Below, in pieces: positions 20,705 to 31,339 of a DNA stretch of 64,000 bases; positions within the stretch are counted from its first letter, which is position 1, and each line of letters starts with the position of its first letter. Origin of the DNA: Spiroplasma phoeniceum (GTDB taxonomy: Bacteria > Bacillota_I > Bacilli_A > Mycoplasmatales > Mycoplasmataceae); NCBI GenBank assembly GCA_026239495.1, contig CP110830.1, positions 1,178,001-1,242,000 on the forward strand, read 5' to 3'. The position numbers were made by a program, and so were the translations under genes. The notes under the pieces were generated by a model. The model did no database searches. It was not told where the DNA came from and saw only the letters and a program-made list of their open reading frames with translations.

Positions 20705-21772
20705 GACTTCTTGCGATACCTGGTTTTATTATTAAAATATTATTATAAAATATAATTTATGAGGATATTAAATTATGAAATTTGATGAATTTAAAAATAT
20801 TAATGATAAAGAATGATTAAGATTAACAGGAATAAAACAAGATATTTTTAATAAAATGTTAGATATTTTACAAGTAGCTGAAATAGAAAAATTTAAAAAA
20901 GGTGGCAAAGCTAATAAATTATCACTAGAAAATCGATTATTGATGACTTTATCGTATTGACGAGAATATCGAACTTATTTTCATCTTGGAAAAAATTTCG
21001 GAATTAGTGAAGCTAATTGTTATCGCAATATCAAGTGAATTGAAGATATTTTAATTAAACACCCTGATTTTCAGCAAGTTGCTGGTAAAAAAGCACTAAT
21101 AAATGATTATTTTAATGATAAAACTATTATTATTGATGCCACCGAAACCCCAATCCAACGCCCAAAAAAAGACAAAAACAATCTTATTCTGGTAAAAAGA
21201 AAAAACACACTATTAAAACACAAGTAATTATCGAACAAGAAACCAAAAAAATTATTGCAACATGTTTTTCACTTGGTAAAAAACACGATTATGCTTTATT
21301 TAAAGAATCAAAAATCGCAATTTTAAAAAATACCAAATTAATAGTTGATAGTGGTTATCAAGGAATACAAAAAATTCACAATAATGTTATAATGCCCACA
21401 AAGAAAACTAAGAAAAAACATTTAAATAAAGAACAAAAACAACATAATAGACTAGTTTCAAAAATAAGAATTATTATTGAAAATATTTTTGCTATTCTTA
21501 AAAAATTTAAAATTATTACAGAAAAATATCGTAATCGAAGGAAACGATTTAGTTTAAGATTTAATTTAATTGCTTCAATTTATAATTTACAATTATTATA
21601 GTTATCATAAAAGATTTATTTAAAATTAACGAATTTGAATAATAAAATAATTTTTCGTTGTGGCAAAATATTAAATTTTTAAATAAAAGACATAATTAAT
21701 TAAAATTATAATTTTATATTAACCCCTTTTTACAAATATTTGAAATTATTTTAATGGATTATGCAAGAAGTC
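20705..21772 (+). mobile_element. IS5-family element (variant A), best-preserved copy
   Basis: The ends are GACTTCTTGCGATACC and GGATTATGCAAGAAGTC with a TA duplication on both sides, as in the IS427/IS1031 branch of IS5. It carries both frames without stops except the programmed junction, so it may be a transposition-competent copy. It sits inside the IS3 type 2 element. Confidence 0.9.
20775..21601 (+). CDS. IS5-family transposase, two frames joined by -1 frameshift
   Basis: ORF1 (20775-21227, 150 codons) starts MKFDEFKNINDKEWLRLTGI and carries the first catalytic Asp in IIIDATET. ORF2 is in the -1 frame and runs to 21601 with the second Asp in LIVDSGYQG and the R...E helix SKIRIIIENIFAILKKF. 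The switch point is the CCAAAAAAAG run at 21162-21171, a typical slippery site, giving a 275-residue fusion. The neighbouring copies differ by one-base indels exactly here. UGA Trp codons occur in ORF1. The -1 shift is inferred from frame layout and not proven. Confidence 0.8.
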
Positions 21773-22908
21773 TAATATTATCAGCACAATGATAATTTTT
21801 ACCCATATAAATTCTAATTTCATTAGATATACATTTATTATATATTTTTTATGTGTATTGAAATCCATGATCTGAATGAATTATTGTGTTACTGAGATTT
21901 TGGTTGTTTGTTTAATTTTATTAATTGCAGCGTCTAAATTATTCACAACAATTTTGTTATCATTATATTTTAATCACTGCACAGCAACAATTTCTTTAGT
22001 ATATCAATCAATTATTGTTGATTGATAATGTTTTTTACCATTTCAAATTAAATAAGTTACATCATTAAATAAAACTTTAAATTTTTCTTTAATTTTATTA
22101 AATTTATGATTTCATAAATCAGGATATTTAATTATATTTTTATTTTTGGCCTTTTTTATTAATATTTTTTTACGCATCCGTTTTACATATTCAGATTGAA
22201 TATTATTTTCATTCATAATTCGCAATACTTTTTTAGCATTATAAATAATGCCATAATCTTTTTTTAAATATTTAGTTATCCGACTATATCCAAATTGTTT
22301 TAAATTTTCTTCATAGACTTTTACAATATTCTTTAATGGTTCGTTATCCTTACCATTACTTAAATAATTTTTATATTTATCTCAATATCTACGCTTTAAA
22401 CCTGTTATATCAAGCAATAATTTTAATGAATATTTAGCACGATTTTCTTTTATAAAAGATACTATTTTTTATTTATTTAATTGTAAAAGTCATGGAGCTT
22501 TTTTAATAATTCATACCTAACTTTGTAATAGTTTAAATATTTTTTCCCAAATGGTTCTTTTGGCCCTTTTGGTGTATTTAAAATTCCTTTTTTAAAATTT
22601 TTTTGTCATGAATTAATTGTTTTTATATTTACTTTATATTTTTTTGAAATATAAGTAAGCGATGTTTGTTCAATTTGTTTTACTTTATTTTTTCTAAATT
22701 CTGCAGTATATGTTTTAAATTTTTGTCCTTTTTTTGCCATATAAAAATGCACCTCCTCTAAAAGTTTAGTAAAGTTCTTTTTTAATTTTACTTACTTTTT
22801 GGAGTGCAGTCTACTATTTGTTCTTCTTTTTATTAAAACAAAAAAATATTTTTAACAATAAAAAAACTATATTTTGAAATATAATTCTAAAAAATGTAAT
22901 TAATTTTA

Positions 22909-23705
22909 TTAAATATTCTTCCGAATAATTTTTGCATATAAATAATCTAAAAACTGCATAACAGTTTGTGAATGAATTGAAAAAACATCTCAAATATCAT
23001 TTGTCCGAGAATTAATAACAAAACAATCGCTTAAACTAGTAATTAACTCATTTTTTTCCCCAATAATACCAAATGAATACACAATCGGTTTAACTTCTTT
23101 TGCAATTGTTGCAATAAAAGTTGATTTACCATTTAATTTTATATAAAGAACAATATCATTTTCATTAATCATTGGCAAATATGATTCAATTGAATTTAAA
23201 TCATTTTGATGAATAACATTTTTATTAATTCACCGTAATCTTTGAACAAAATTCCGAGAAGCATTATATGCTAAATTAAAAGCAAAAATAAAAACTGTTT
23301 TTGCGATAATAATTTTTTCAATTAAAACTGATAAATAATTTTCAAAAAAAATTAGAGTGTAAATCTTGTGCAGATTGAATCTTAATTTTCAAATATTCAT
23401 CAAAAAAAAGATGTATCATTTTGTACTAATTGTTTATTTGCACTAAATTGTTGCGAATTTAATGTAACATTTTCTGTTAAGTATTTTAATTTAAATTTTA
23501 ATTCATTAATTACCTATAATCACAGTTTTTGGCATAATCGAATAATACCCGCTGTTGAAGTAAAACAATGATTAGCTAATTAATTCTTAGTTAACTTACT
23601 AATTGTTGCAATATTAGCTAAAATATAACGAGCAATTGTTTGATTTGTTAAATTTTTTTCATCGATTGCTAAAATATGCAATTGTTTTAATAAATATGTA
23701 TCCAT
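22909..23705 (-). pseudogene. MurR/RpiR-family transcription regulator pseudogene
   Basis: The reading from MDTYLLKQLHILAIDEKNLT resembles RpiR N-termini: a helix-turn-helix domain with TNQTIARYILANIATISKLT and the serine-rich recognition element degraded to CFTSTAGIIRLCQKLG. The C-terminal part, INENDIVLYIKLNGKSTFI and GEKNELITSLSDCFVINS, resembles a SIS sugar-phosphate isomerase fold. TAA codons and at least three shifts break it. RpiR regulators usually sit next to sugar phosphotransferase or catabolic genes, none of which is present here, so the regulon is unknown. Confidence 0.6.
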
Positions 23706-23742
23706 TTAAGTCTTTTTTTAAAAATTAATAACAAAATATAAG

Positions 23743-23889
23743 GTAGTAAGAAAAAAGTTTAGGTTTTGGTATAAAAATTATTCTTTATTTTAAATATATT
23801 TCTAAAACACTAATAAATAAGGATTTTTAAAAATTTATCCAATTATTTTATTTATATTTTTTATAAAAACTCAGATTTTGTAATGATAT
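23743..23889. mobile_element. Miniature inverted-repeat element, copy 2
   Basis: 147 bp, starting GTAGTAAGAAAAAAGTTT and ending GTAATGATAT, aligning end to end with copy 1 in the opposite orientation. The flanks AAAATATAAG and CAAATATAAA match at 8 of 10 positions, consistent with an aged 10-bp target duplication. It lies between the RpiR pseudogene and the permease fragment. Confidence 0.75.
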
Positions 23890-23911
23890 CAAATATAAAT
23901 AATCTCCTCAT

Positions 23912-24575
23912 TAATTTCAATTCATTGTTTTTAAAATTGGATAACGATGATCCACAAATTTTTTATTTAAAAAAAAGCAATAATAAACATTACAAGTAAT
24001 CCTAAAAAACTAATCAAATAATCATCAATATTAACAGTTCTTGACACATATTATAACATATTAAAAATAATTTGATAGCGAGTTAAACCAATAATTGTTA
24101 TCCTAATAGGAATTGAAATTACTCAGCTAATTAAAATAATTGGTAAATGAATCAAGAACATCCCGATTAAAAATTCATAAATCAGAGCCCCCTAGTGCTT
24201 TAAAACTATTTAAAACCTTTAAATTATCTTTTAAAATGATAATTGTAATAATAAAAATTTGGAAAATACACCCCGCAATTGAAGCAACTAAAATTAATAA
24301 ATAAATTAAGAATAAAATAATTTGTAAATTAACTGTTTATTGCAATAAAATTTTTAAATTTTGTGTTCCATTATAAATTGGTTCTGGTTCATAATCTGTT
24401 TCAAATGAAGCATCATAATTATTATTTTTATCATAAACACCAATATAATGATATGTTTCATTATAGCGTAATGCTGAATATAGGTTTGATAAACGTTTGG
24501 GCGTTAAGCGTTTATTATTATGCTTATTAATTAAAAACATATTTTTTACTCCATTATCAAATTAAACAAAAACAA
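23912..24575 (-). pseudogene. FtsX-type ABC permease, C-terminal fragment (4th piece)
   Basis: The reading from MFLINKHNNKRLTPKRLSNL covers an exported segment, then membrane helices (LQIILFLIYLLILVASIAGC and a LKVLNSFKALGG coupling-helix-like turn). A TAA and frameshifts interrupt the last 400 bp. It is separated from the upstream piece (26408-26695) by nested IS5 elements. Order and strand fit one original gene with the fragments at 26408, 27782 and 45880. Confidence 0.6.
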
Positions 24576-24577
24576 TA

Positions 24578-26407
24578 GACTTCTTGCATAACCTAATCTA
24601 ATTATTTTAAAATTCCTATAAAATATTTTTAAATTAAAATAGAAATTATAGGAGATTAAAATTATGAAATTTGATAAATTTAATTTTATTAATGATAAAG
24701 AATCATTGCGATTAACCGGAGCAAAAAGCTACTTTTAATAAAATGTTAAATATTTTACAAGTAGCTGAAATAGAAAAATTTAAAAAAGGTGGCGAAACTA
24801 ATAAATTATCACTAGAAAATCGGCTACTGATGAATTTATCGTATTGACGAGAATATCGGACTTATTTTCATCTTGCTAAAAGTTTTTATATTAGTGAATC
24901 TAGTTGTTATCGCAATATCAAGTGAATTGAAGATATTTTAATTAAACACTATGATTTTCAACAACTCGCTGGTAAAAAATTACTAATAAATGATTATTTT
25001 AATGATAAAAATATTATTATTGATGTTACCGAATCCTCAATCCAACGCCCAAAAAAAAGACAAAAAACAATCTTATTCTGGTAAAGAGAAAAAACACACC
25101 ATTAAAACAAAAGTAATTATCTAACAAGAAACCAAAAAAATTATTGCAAAAAGTTTTTCGCTTGGAAAAAAAATGATTATGCTTTATTAGACTTCTTGCG
25201 ATACCTGGTTTTATTATTAAAATATTATTATAAAATATAATTTATGAGGATATTAAATTATGAAATTTGATGAATTTAAAAATATTAATGATAAAGAATG
25301 ATTAAGATTAACAGGAATAAAACAAGATATTTTTAATAAAATGTTAGATATTTTACAAGTAGCTGAAATAGAAAAATTTAAAAAAGGTGGCAAAGCTAAT
25401 AAATTATCACTATAAAATCGATTATTGATGACTTTATCGTATTGACGAGAATATCGAACTTATTTTCATCTTGGAAAAAATTTCGGAATTAGTGAAGCTA
25501 ATTGTTATCGCAATATCAAGTGAATTGAAGATATTTTAATTAAACACCCTGATTTTCAGCAAGTTGCTGGTAAAAAAGCACTAATAAATGATTATTTTAA
25601 TGATAAAACTATTATTATTGATGCCACCGAAACCCCAATCCAACGCCCAAAAAAAGACAAAAACAATCTTATTCTGGTAAAAAGAAAAAACACACTATTA
25701 AAACACAAGTAATTATCGAACAAGAAACCAAAAAAATTATTGCAACAAGTTTTTCACTTGGTAAAAAACACTATTATGCTTTATTTAAAGAATCAAAAAT
25801 CGCAATTTTAAAAAATACCAAATTAATAGTTGATAGTGGTTATCAAGGAATACAAAAAATTCACAATAATGTTATAATGCCCACAAAGAAAACTAAGAAA
25901 AAACATTTAAATAAAGAACAAAAACAACATAATAGACTAGTTTCAAAAATAAGAATTATTATTGAAAATATTTTTGCTATTCTTAAAAAATTTAAAATTA
26001 TTACAGAAAAATATAGAAATCGTAGAAAACGATTTAGTTTAAGATTTAATTTAATTGCTTCAATTTATAATTTACAATTATTATAGTTATCATAAAAGAT
26101 TTATTTAAAATTAACGAATTTGAATAATAAAATAATTTTTCGTTGTGGCAAAATATTAAATTTTTAAATAAAAGACATAATTAATTAAAATTATAATTTT
26201 ATATTAACCCCTTTTTACAAATATTTGAAATTATTTTAATGGGTTATGCAAGAAGTCTATTTAAAGAATCAAAAAATCTCAATTTTAAAAAATACCAAAT
26301 TAATAGTTGATAGTGATTATCAAGGAATTCAAAAAATTCACAATAATGTTCTAATACCTACAAAAAAACAAATAAAAACCCTTTAAATAAAGTACAAAAA
26401 CAACGTA
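24578..26407 (+). mobile_element. IS5 variant B, split by a nested IS5 and 3' truncated
   Basis: The left end GACTTCTTGCATAACC follows TA. The element runs to 25197 (GCTTTAT), is interrupted by a variant A copy, and continues at 26260 (TTTAAAGAATC) to about 26407, where the 3' end has been lost against the permease fragment. The transposase is broken by several indels. Confidence 0.8.
25200..26257 (+). mobile_element. IS5 variant A, nested, inactive
   Basis: Perfect ends with TA on both sides. It is nearly identical to the copy at 20705, but ORF1 has a TAA after KLSL (GAA changed to TAA), so no transposase can be made. Confidence 0.85.
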
Positions 26408-26695
26408 AATGAAAATTTAAGACTAATTTTATATTTAAAGTTTAAATGCAGTAAATGATGGGATTTTGGAATTCGTGTTTTAACTACTTTTGGTTTTACT
26501 AAAACCAATGTTGGTCGTGACACTTTAATAATAATGAATAAAAAAGCATAGAAACAAACAACAAAACTAGGTAACAAATATATTACAAATATTAATCACC
26601 AAGGGGGAAATGAAATATAAGTAGTAAATTCTAAAAAACCTTGATAAGTAATATTTAAGATAAAGGAGAAGATTCAAATTGTTATTAATTATAAT
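26408..26695 (-). pseudogene. FtsX-type ABC permease, internal fragment (3rd piece)
   Basis: The minus-strand reading NITYQGFLEFTTYISFPPWW, then LLPSFVVCFYAFLFIIIKVS and KPKVVKTRIPK, shows a membrane helix followed by the basic cytoplasmic segment typical of the region before the second FtsX domain. It is bounded on both sides by IS5 elements. Confidence 0.6.
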
Positions 26696-26696
26696 A

Positions 26697-27762
26697 GAAT
26701 TCTTGCGATACCTGGTTTTATTATTAAAATATTATTATAAAATATAATTTATGAGGATATTAAATTATGAAATTTGATGAATTTAAAAATATTAATGATA
26801 AAGAATGATTAAGATTAACAGGAATAAAACAAGATATTTTTAATAAAATGTTAGATATTTTACAAGTAGCTGAAATAGAAAAATTTAAAAAAGGTGGCAA
26901 AGCTAATAAATTATCACTAGAAAATCGATTATTGATGACTTTATCGTATTGACGAGAATATCGAACTTATTTTCATCTTGGAAAAATTTCGGAATTAGTG
27001 AAGCTAATTGTTATCGCAATATCAAGTGAATTGAAGATATTTTAATTAAACACTCTGATTTTCAGCAAGTTTGCTGGTAAAAAATTACTAATAAATGATT
27101 ATTTTAATTATAAAACTATTATTATTGATGCTACCGAAACCCCAATCCAACGCCCAAAAAAGACAAAAACAATCTTATTATGGTGAAAAAAAACACACCA
27201 TTAAAACACAAGTAATTATCGAACAAGAAACCAAAAAAAAATTATTGCAACAAGTTTTTCACTTGGTAAAAAACACGATTATGCTTTATTTAAAGAATCA
27301 AAAATCGCAATTTTAAAAAATACCAAATTAATAGTTGATAGTGGTTATCAAGGAATACAAAAAATTCACAATAATGTTATAATGCCCACAAAGAAAACTA
27401 AGAAAAAACATTTAAATAAAGAACAAAAACAACATAATATACTAGTTTCAAAAATAAGAATTATTATTGAAAATATTTTTGCTATTCTTAAAAAATTTAA
27501 AATTATTACAGAAAAATATAGAAATCGTAGAAAACGATTTAGTTTAAGATTTAATTTAATTGCTTCAATTTATAATTTACAATTATTATAGTTATCATAA
27601 AAGATTTATTTAAAATTAACAAATTTGAATAATAAAATAATTTTTCGTTGTGGCAAAATATTAAATTTTTAAATAAAAGACATAATTAATTAAAATTATA
27701 ATTTTATATTAACCCCTTTTTACAAATATTTGAAATTATTTTAATGGGTTATGCAAGAAGTC
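26697..27762 (+). mobile_element. IS5 variant A, degraded
   Basis: The left end reads GAATTCTTGC (one change), the right end GCAAGAAGTC, with TA on both sides. One-base losses after CATCTTGG and at the A-run and an insertion after CAGCAAG break both frames. Confidence 0.85.
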
Positions 27763-27781
27763 TAATGAATAAATAATAAAC

Positions 27782-28311
27782 ATTAGTAATAAAAAACAAG
27801 AAAGAAGTAAAATGCAATTGTTCCCGTTCCGTATCCTTGTGCTTTTAAATTACCAATAATTCCCCAGCTTAATAATAATAGTTTATTAACAATCATACTA
27901 ATCATAATGAAAGATGAAATTATTAATAATAATGAAATTGCAATTAAAATTGACCAAATAATATCTTCTTTATTTTTAATAAGTTCTTTTATATGATGTA
28001 ATGGTGTATAAGCAACTGCAGAACGTGAAAAATTAGCATTATCATAAGCATTCACAATATCACTTCAACTATTTTGATCATGCAAAAACCAGGATTTAGT
28101 TCTGTTGATGCAAAAGCCTGGCAGCGTGAATACTAATTATGCTGTTAATAAGCTGTGGTACATCATTAATGATTTTTGTTAATAAATTTGTATATTAAGG
28201 ACCACGAAGTCATAAATATGGGTTATAAATAAGAGATGACTCATCTGCTGCACTATTAACATAAGCATTTGTGGCAAAAGAAATCACACGATATTGGTAA
28301 CCATAAATATT
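27782..28311 (-). pseudogene. FtsX-type ABC permease, internal fragment (2nd piece)
   Basis: The minus strand reads YGYQYRVISFATNAYVNSAA (exported domain), then MNAYDNANFSRSAVAYTPLH, HHIKELIKNKEDIIWSILIA and a strongly hydrophobic stretch with GIIGNLKAQGYGTGTIAFYF. The last motif (NLKAQGYG) is the cytoplasmic coupling loop of FtsX/MacB-type permeases. A TAA and shifts occur in the upstream half. Confidence 0.65.
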
Positions 28312-28312
28312 A

Positions 28313-29379
28313 GACTTCTTGCATAACCCATTAAAATAATTTCAAATATTTGTAAAAAGGGGTTAATATAAAATTATAATTTTAATTAATTATGTCTTTT
28401 ATTTAAAAATTTAATATTTTGCCACAACGAAAAATTATTTTATTATTCAAATTCGTTAATTTTAAATAAATCTTTTATGATAACTATAATAATTGTAAAT
28501 TATAAATTGAAGCAATTAAATTAAATCTTAAACTAAATCGTTTTCTACGATTTCTATATTTTTCTGTAATAATTTTAAATTTTTTAAGAATAGCAAAAAT
28601 ATTTTCAATAATAATTCTTATTTTTGAAACTAGTCTATTATGTTGTTTTTGTTCTTTATTTAAATGTTTTTTCTTAGTTTTCTTTGTGGGCATTATAACA
28701 TTATTGTGAATTTTTTGTATTCCTTGATAACCACTATCAACTATTAATTTGGTATTTTTTAAAATTGCGATTTTTGATTATTTAAATAAAGCATAATCAT
28801 GTTTTTTCCCAAGCGAAAAACTTGTTGCAATAATTTTTTTGGTTTCTTGTTCGATAATTACTTGTGTTTTAATAGTGTGTTTTTTCTTTTTACCAGAATA
28901 AGATTGTTTTTGTCTTTTTTTGGGCGTTGGATTGGGGTTTCGGTAGCATCAATAATAATAGTTTTATAATTAAAATAATCATTTATTAGTAATTTTTTAC
29001 CAGCTAATTGTTGAAAATCAGAGTGTTTAATTAAAATATCTTCAATTCACTTGATATTGCGATAACAATTAGCTTCACTAATTCCGAAATTTTTTCCAAG
29101 ATGAAAATAAGTTCGATATTCTCGTCAATACGATAAAGTCATCAATAATCGATTTTCTAGTGATAATTTATTAGCTTTGCCACCTTTTTTAAATTTTTCT
29201 ATTTCAGCTACTTGTAAAATATTTAACATTTTATTAAAAGTAGCTTTTTTGCTCCGGTTAATCTTAATCATTCTTTATCATTAATATTTTTAAATTCATC
29301 AAATTTCATAATTTAATATCCTCATAAATTATATTTTATAATAATATTTTAATAATAAAACCAGGTATCGCAAGAAGTC
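28313..29379 (-). mobile_element. IS5 variant A, minus strand
   Basis: Perfect ends with TA on both sides, inserted into another IS5 of which only an internal piece (29382-29455) remains. ORF2 is open, but the ORF1 part contains indels and a TAA within LFKESK. Confidence 0.85.
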
Positions 29380-29381
29380 TA

Positions 29382-29455
29382 TTGATGCCACCGAAACCCC
29401 AATCCAACGCCCAAAAAAAGACAAAAACAATCTTATTCTGGTAAAAAGAAAAAAA
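29382..29455 (+). mobile_element. IS5 internal fragment
   Basis: 74 bp identical to the region around the DATETPIQRPKK codons of IS5 copies, continuing the target of the adjacent IS5. Both ends are lost. Confidence 0.75.
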
Positions 29456-29457
29456 CG

Positions 29458-29510
29458 GTAGTCGGAAAAAAGTTGAGGTTTTATAAAAATTATAAATAAA
29501 GTAATTAAAT
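29458..29510. mobile_element. Miniature inverted-repeat element, copy 3, truncated
   Basis: GTAGTCGGAAAAAAGTTGAGG then TTTTATAAAAATTATAAATA matches one end of the 149-bp element. The other end is missing. Confidence 0.55.
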
Positions 29511-29521
29511 ACAAATTAAAG

Positions 29522-29548
29522 TAATCGCTTATTAGAGCGATTTTTTTA
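29522..29548 (+). terminator. Rho-independent terminator
   Basis: AATCGCT and AGCGATT arms with a TATTAG loop are followed by seven T. It marks the left edge of the prophage region. Confidence 0.7.
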
Positions 29549-29549
29549 T

Positions 29550-29716
29550 TTGCATTATTCATCAGATAGTATCTTTAAAATTAAAAATTAACCTATTTTT
29601 TTTTCTACAAATTAGTTAATTTTTATAATTTCCTTTCTGTGATTTATTATATTTTTTTGGTTTAACAACTAAATAATATCATTTTTAATAAAGGTACTAT
29701 CTGATGAATAATGCAA
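29550..29716. repeat. Nested inverted repeat at left edge of prophage
   Basis: Perfect 22-bp arms (29550-29571, 29695-29716) share the core GCATTATTCATCAGATAGTA. Inside them a second pair, TAAAAATTAAC and GTTAATTTTTA, surrounds a TTTTTTTTTCTACAAA tract that resembles the arm of the 131-bp hairpin family. Confidence 0.8.
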
Positions 29717-30215
29717 TACTAAAACTTAATATTTTGATGCTTAAAGATGGATAACTCATCTATGGCACGAAGCCTTAAAGAAAGTGTGAAAGCGATTGGA
29801 TTTATTCCTATTTATTTCTTTAATTCTCGGCAAGATTAATCACTTGCGAAATGTCAGAGCGCGTGTTTTTTGCTTGTTTTCATAAAAAGAGTGCTGTTAA
29901 ACCGAAAAAAACAATATCGGACACTAAAAAAACAAGAGGGTTGGAACTCCAAAAGGTTATTTTCTTTATATAAAGTTGTCTAGGGATGGATGAAGCGTAA
30001 TTAATAACTGGGTAAATTTGTTTTACTTCCGTTGGGGGATAAACTCTGTCTAAATATAAAGTTTAGTATCGCCATACACCTCACTTTGGGGGTGAGTGGT
30101 GGCGAATTAAGATAATTAAATCAAAATATAAATATACTTACTAAATATCAAAATATTAACCAACAAAGGTATTTTATGTTTATTTAACAAAATAAGAAGA
30201 AAGGAATAAAATATT
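29717..30215 (+). ncRNA. Structured leader or non-coding region ahead of phage genes
   Basis: About 500 bp without a convincing gene but visibly richer in G+C than its surroundings. Stems include GATG/CATC (29746-29760), GCAAG/CTTGC (29830-29847), TTGGA/TCCAA (29941-29952), GATAAACT with AGTTTAGTATC (30038-30070) and CGCCA...CTCAC with GTGAG...TGGCG (30070-30104). Two tiny frames (29762, 25 codons; 29856, about 40 codons) lack ribosome sites. It could be a folded 5' leader, a replication origin, or a decayed gene. I do not recognise an Rfam class. Confidence 0.4.
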
Positions 30216-30500
30216 ATGCAAGAATATAAAAGTAAATATATTAATAAAACTTGAAGTGAAATAACAACTTCGTTTGATTGAGTTAATTGTCAGCCCGTTG
30301 ATTGTCGTATTTCGCACCATAAAAATCATTATGATTTACAATGTTTAGAATGAGCAAAAATGTATTTAAATTTATTTGAAGATAAATGAGATGTTATTAA
30401 TTCATATATGCAACATTACAAAATTAACGATATTTTAGATTTAGCATCAGATGGATGGAAAATATTACAAATTGACAAAAAAATAAAACAAATAAATTAA
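30216..30500 (+). CDS. Small phage protein of unknown function
   Basis: 94 codons beginning MQEYKSKYINKTWSEITTSF behind GAAAGGAATAAAATATT. It is rich in Trp, His and aromatic residues (RISHHKNHYDLQCLEWAKMY) and has two Cys, but no membrane segment. It is the first gene of the rightward phage set and overlaps the resolvase gene by 46 bp in another frame, which suggests translational coupling. I recognise no family. Confidence 0.65.
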
Positions 30501-30946
30501 AATATATTATTGCAATTGACCCTGCTGGAATTGGACAAACCGGTATTATTATTTATAAAGTTTTACAAAATAAAATAATTAATAATATTACCTTTCATTC
30601 TAAAAACGAAGATGAAGCAATAAATAATATCTATTTAATATTAAATGAATTTAAAAATAAAACTTATTCTTATTTAAATAAAGTTCTTGTAATAATTGAA
30701 GATTATCAACTTCACAAAGGTTTAAAAATAAAAAATCCATTATCTACTCCTAAATTTATTGGTGGTTTAAAAGTTTTATGCAAATATCTATTTAATTTAA
30801 AATATGTTTTACAATCGCCAGTTGTTAAGAAAAATTATATCTATAAAGGAAATATTAAAATGACAGAACACGAACACGATGCATGAAAACATTTACAATA
30901 TTTTTTAACAAAAGGAGTTAAAAAAAATGCCACAAACAAAAAGTAA
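30455..30946 (+). CDS. RuvC-like Holliday junction resolvase of phage type
   Basis: 163 codons from the ATG at 30455. The RNase H-like fold landmarks are IIAIDPAGIGQTG (Asp22), VLVIIEDYQ (Glu82) and EHEHDAWKHL (His141, Asp142), matching the RuvC catalytic set. A TPKFIGGLKVL helix sits where RuvC contacts DNA. Such enzymes resolve branched DNA before packaging. The start overlaps the upstream gene and no strong ribosome site is visible, so coupling is likely. The next gene starts 20 bp before this stop. Confidence 0.75.
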
Positions 30947-31328
30947 TTTATCTAAAATAACAACCACTACCAATAAGACAAAAACAAAAAATAAAAGAGT
31001 TAACAAATTAGAATTAACCGTTAGATTACATTAAAACCCGATTAAAACTAAAATTAAAGCGCTTGTTGCTGGTGGTGTTGAAGTTGATGCATGCTCTGCG
31101 AAATGTCAATGAGAAGGATTAAATTATTCAACATTATCAATATATAATCCACAAATTGTATCTGAATTTTTAAAATTAAGAAAAGATGATGAAATAAAAA
31201 TTAAAGGCTCAGTATTTAATCAACTAAATTTAAAAACTAAACGTTATTTTTTATCTTTTCGAGTCGATAGTTTTGAAATTATACAAAAAGCGATTAGAAA
31301 AAAAATAAATACAAATATTAAAAAATAG
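30927..31328 (+). pseudogene. Phage gene with one internal stop
   Basis: The reading starts MPQTKSNLSKITTTTNKTKT after GGAGTTAAAAAA, reaches TAA at 31032 and continues in the same frame to TAG at 31326. The downstream part (VAGGVEVDACSAKCQWEGLN, LKLRKDDEIKIKGSVFNQ, RYFLSFRVDSFEI) has alternating strands that could form an OB-like fold, so a single-strand DNA-binding role is conceivable but weak. The single stop in an otherwise clean frame is either recent damage or a sequencing error. Confidence 0.5.
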
Positions 31329-31339
31329 GAGGAAAAAAA

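Larger units (their letters stand above)
20514..22812 (-). mobile_element. IS3-family element type 2 with nested IS5
   Basis: The ends are AGACTGCGCCCAGTTTAG and GGAGTGCAGTCT. Without the inserted IS5 (20705-21772) the element is about 1.23 kb, normal for IS3. The minus strand encodes OrfA from 22740 (MAKKGQKFKTYTAEFRKNKV, behind GGAGGTGCAT, stop near 22475) and a decayed OrfB containing NDVTYLIWNGKKHYQSTIID (first Asp) and a corrupted HSDHG motif. IS5 cuts the last quarter. No clear target duplication is visible. Confidence 0.85.

Noticed and set aside
29762-29839. 25-codon frame starting MARSLKESVKAIGF
   Set aside because: It looks protein-like but has no ribosome site, ends quickly and lies in the stem-rich region. 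Kept only as part of the leader.
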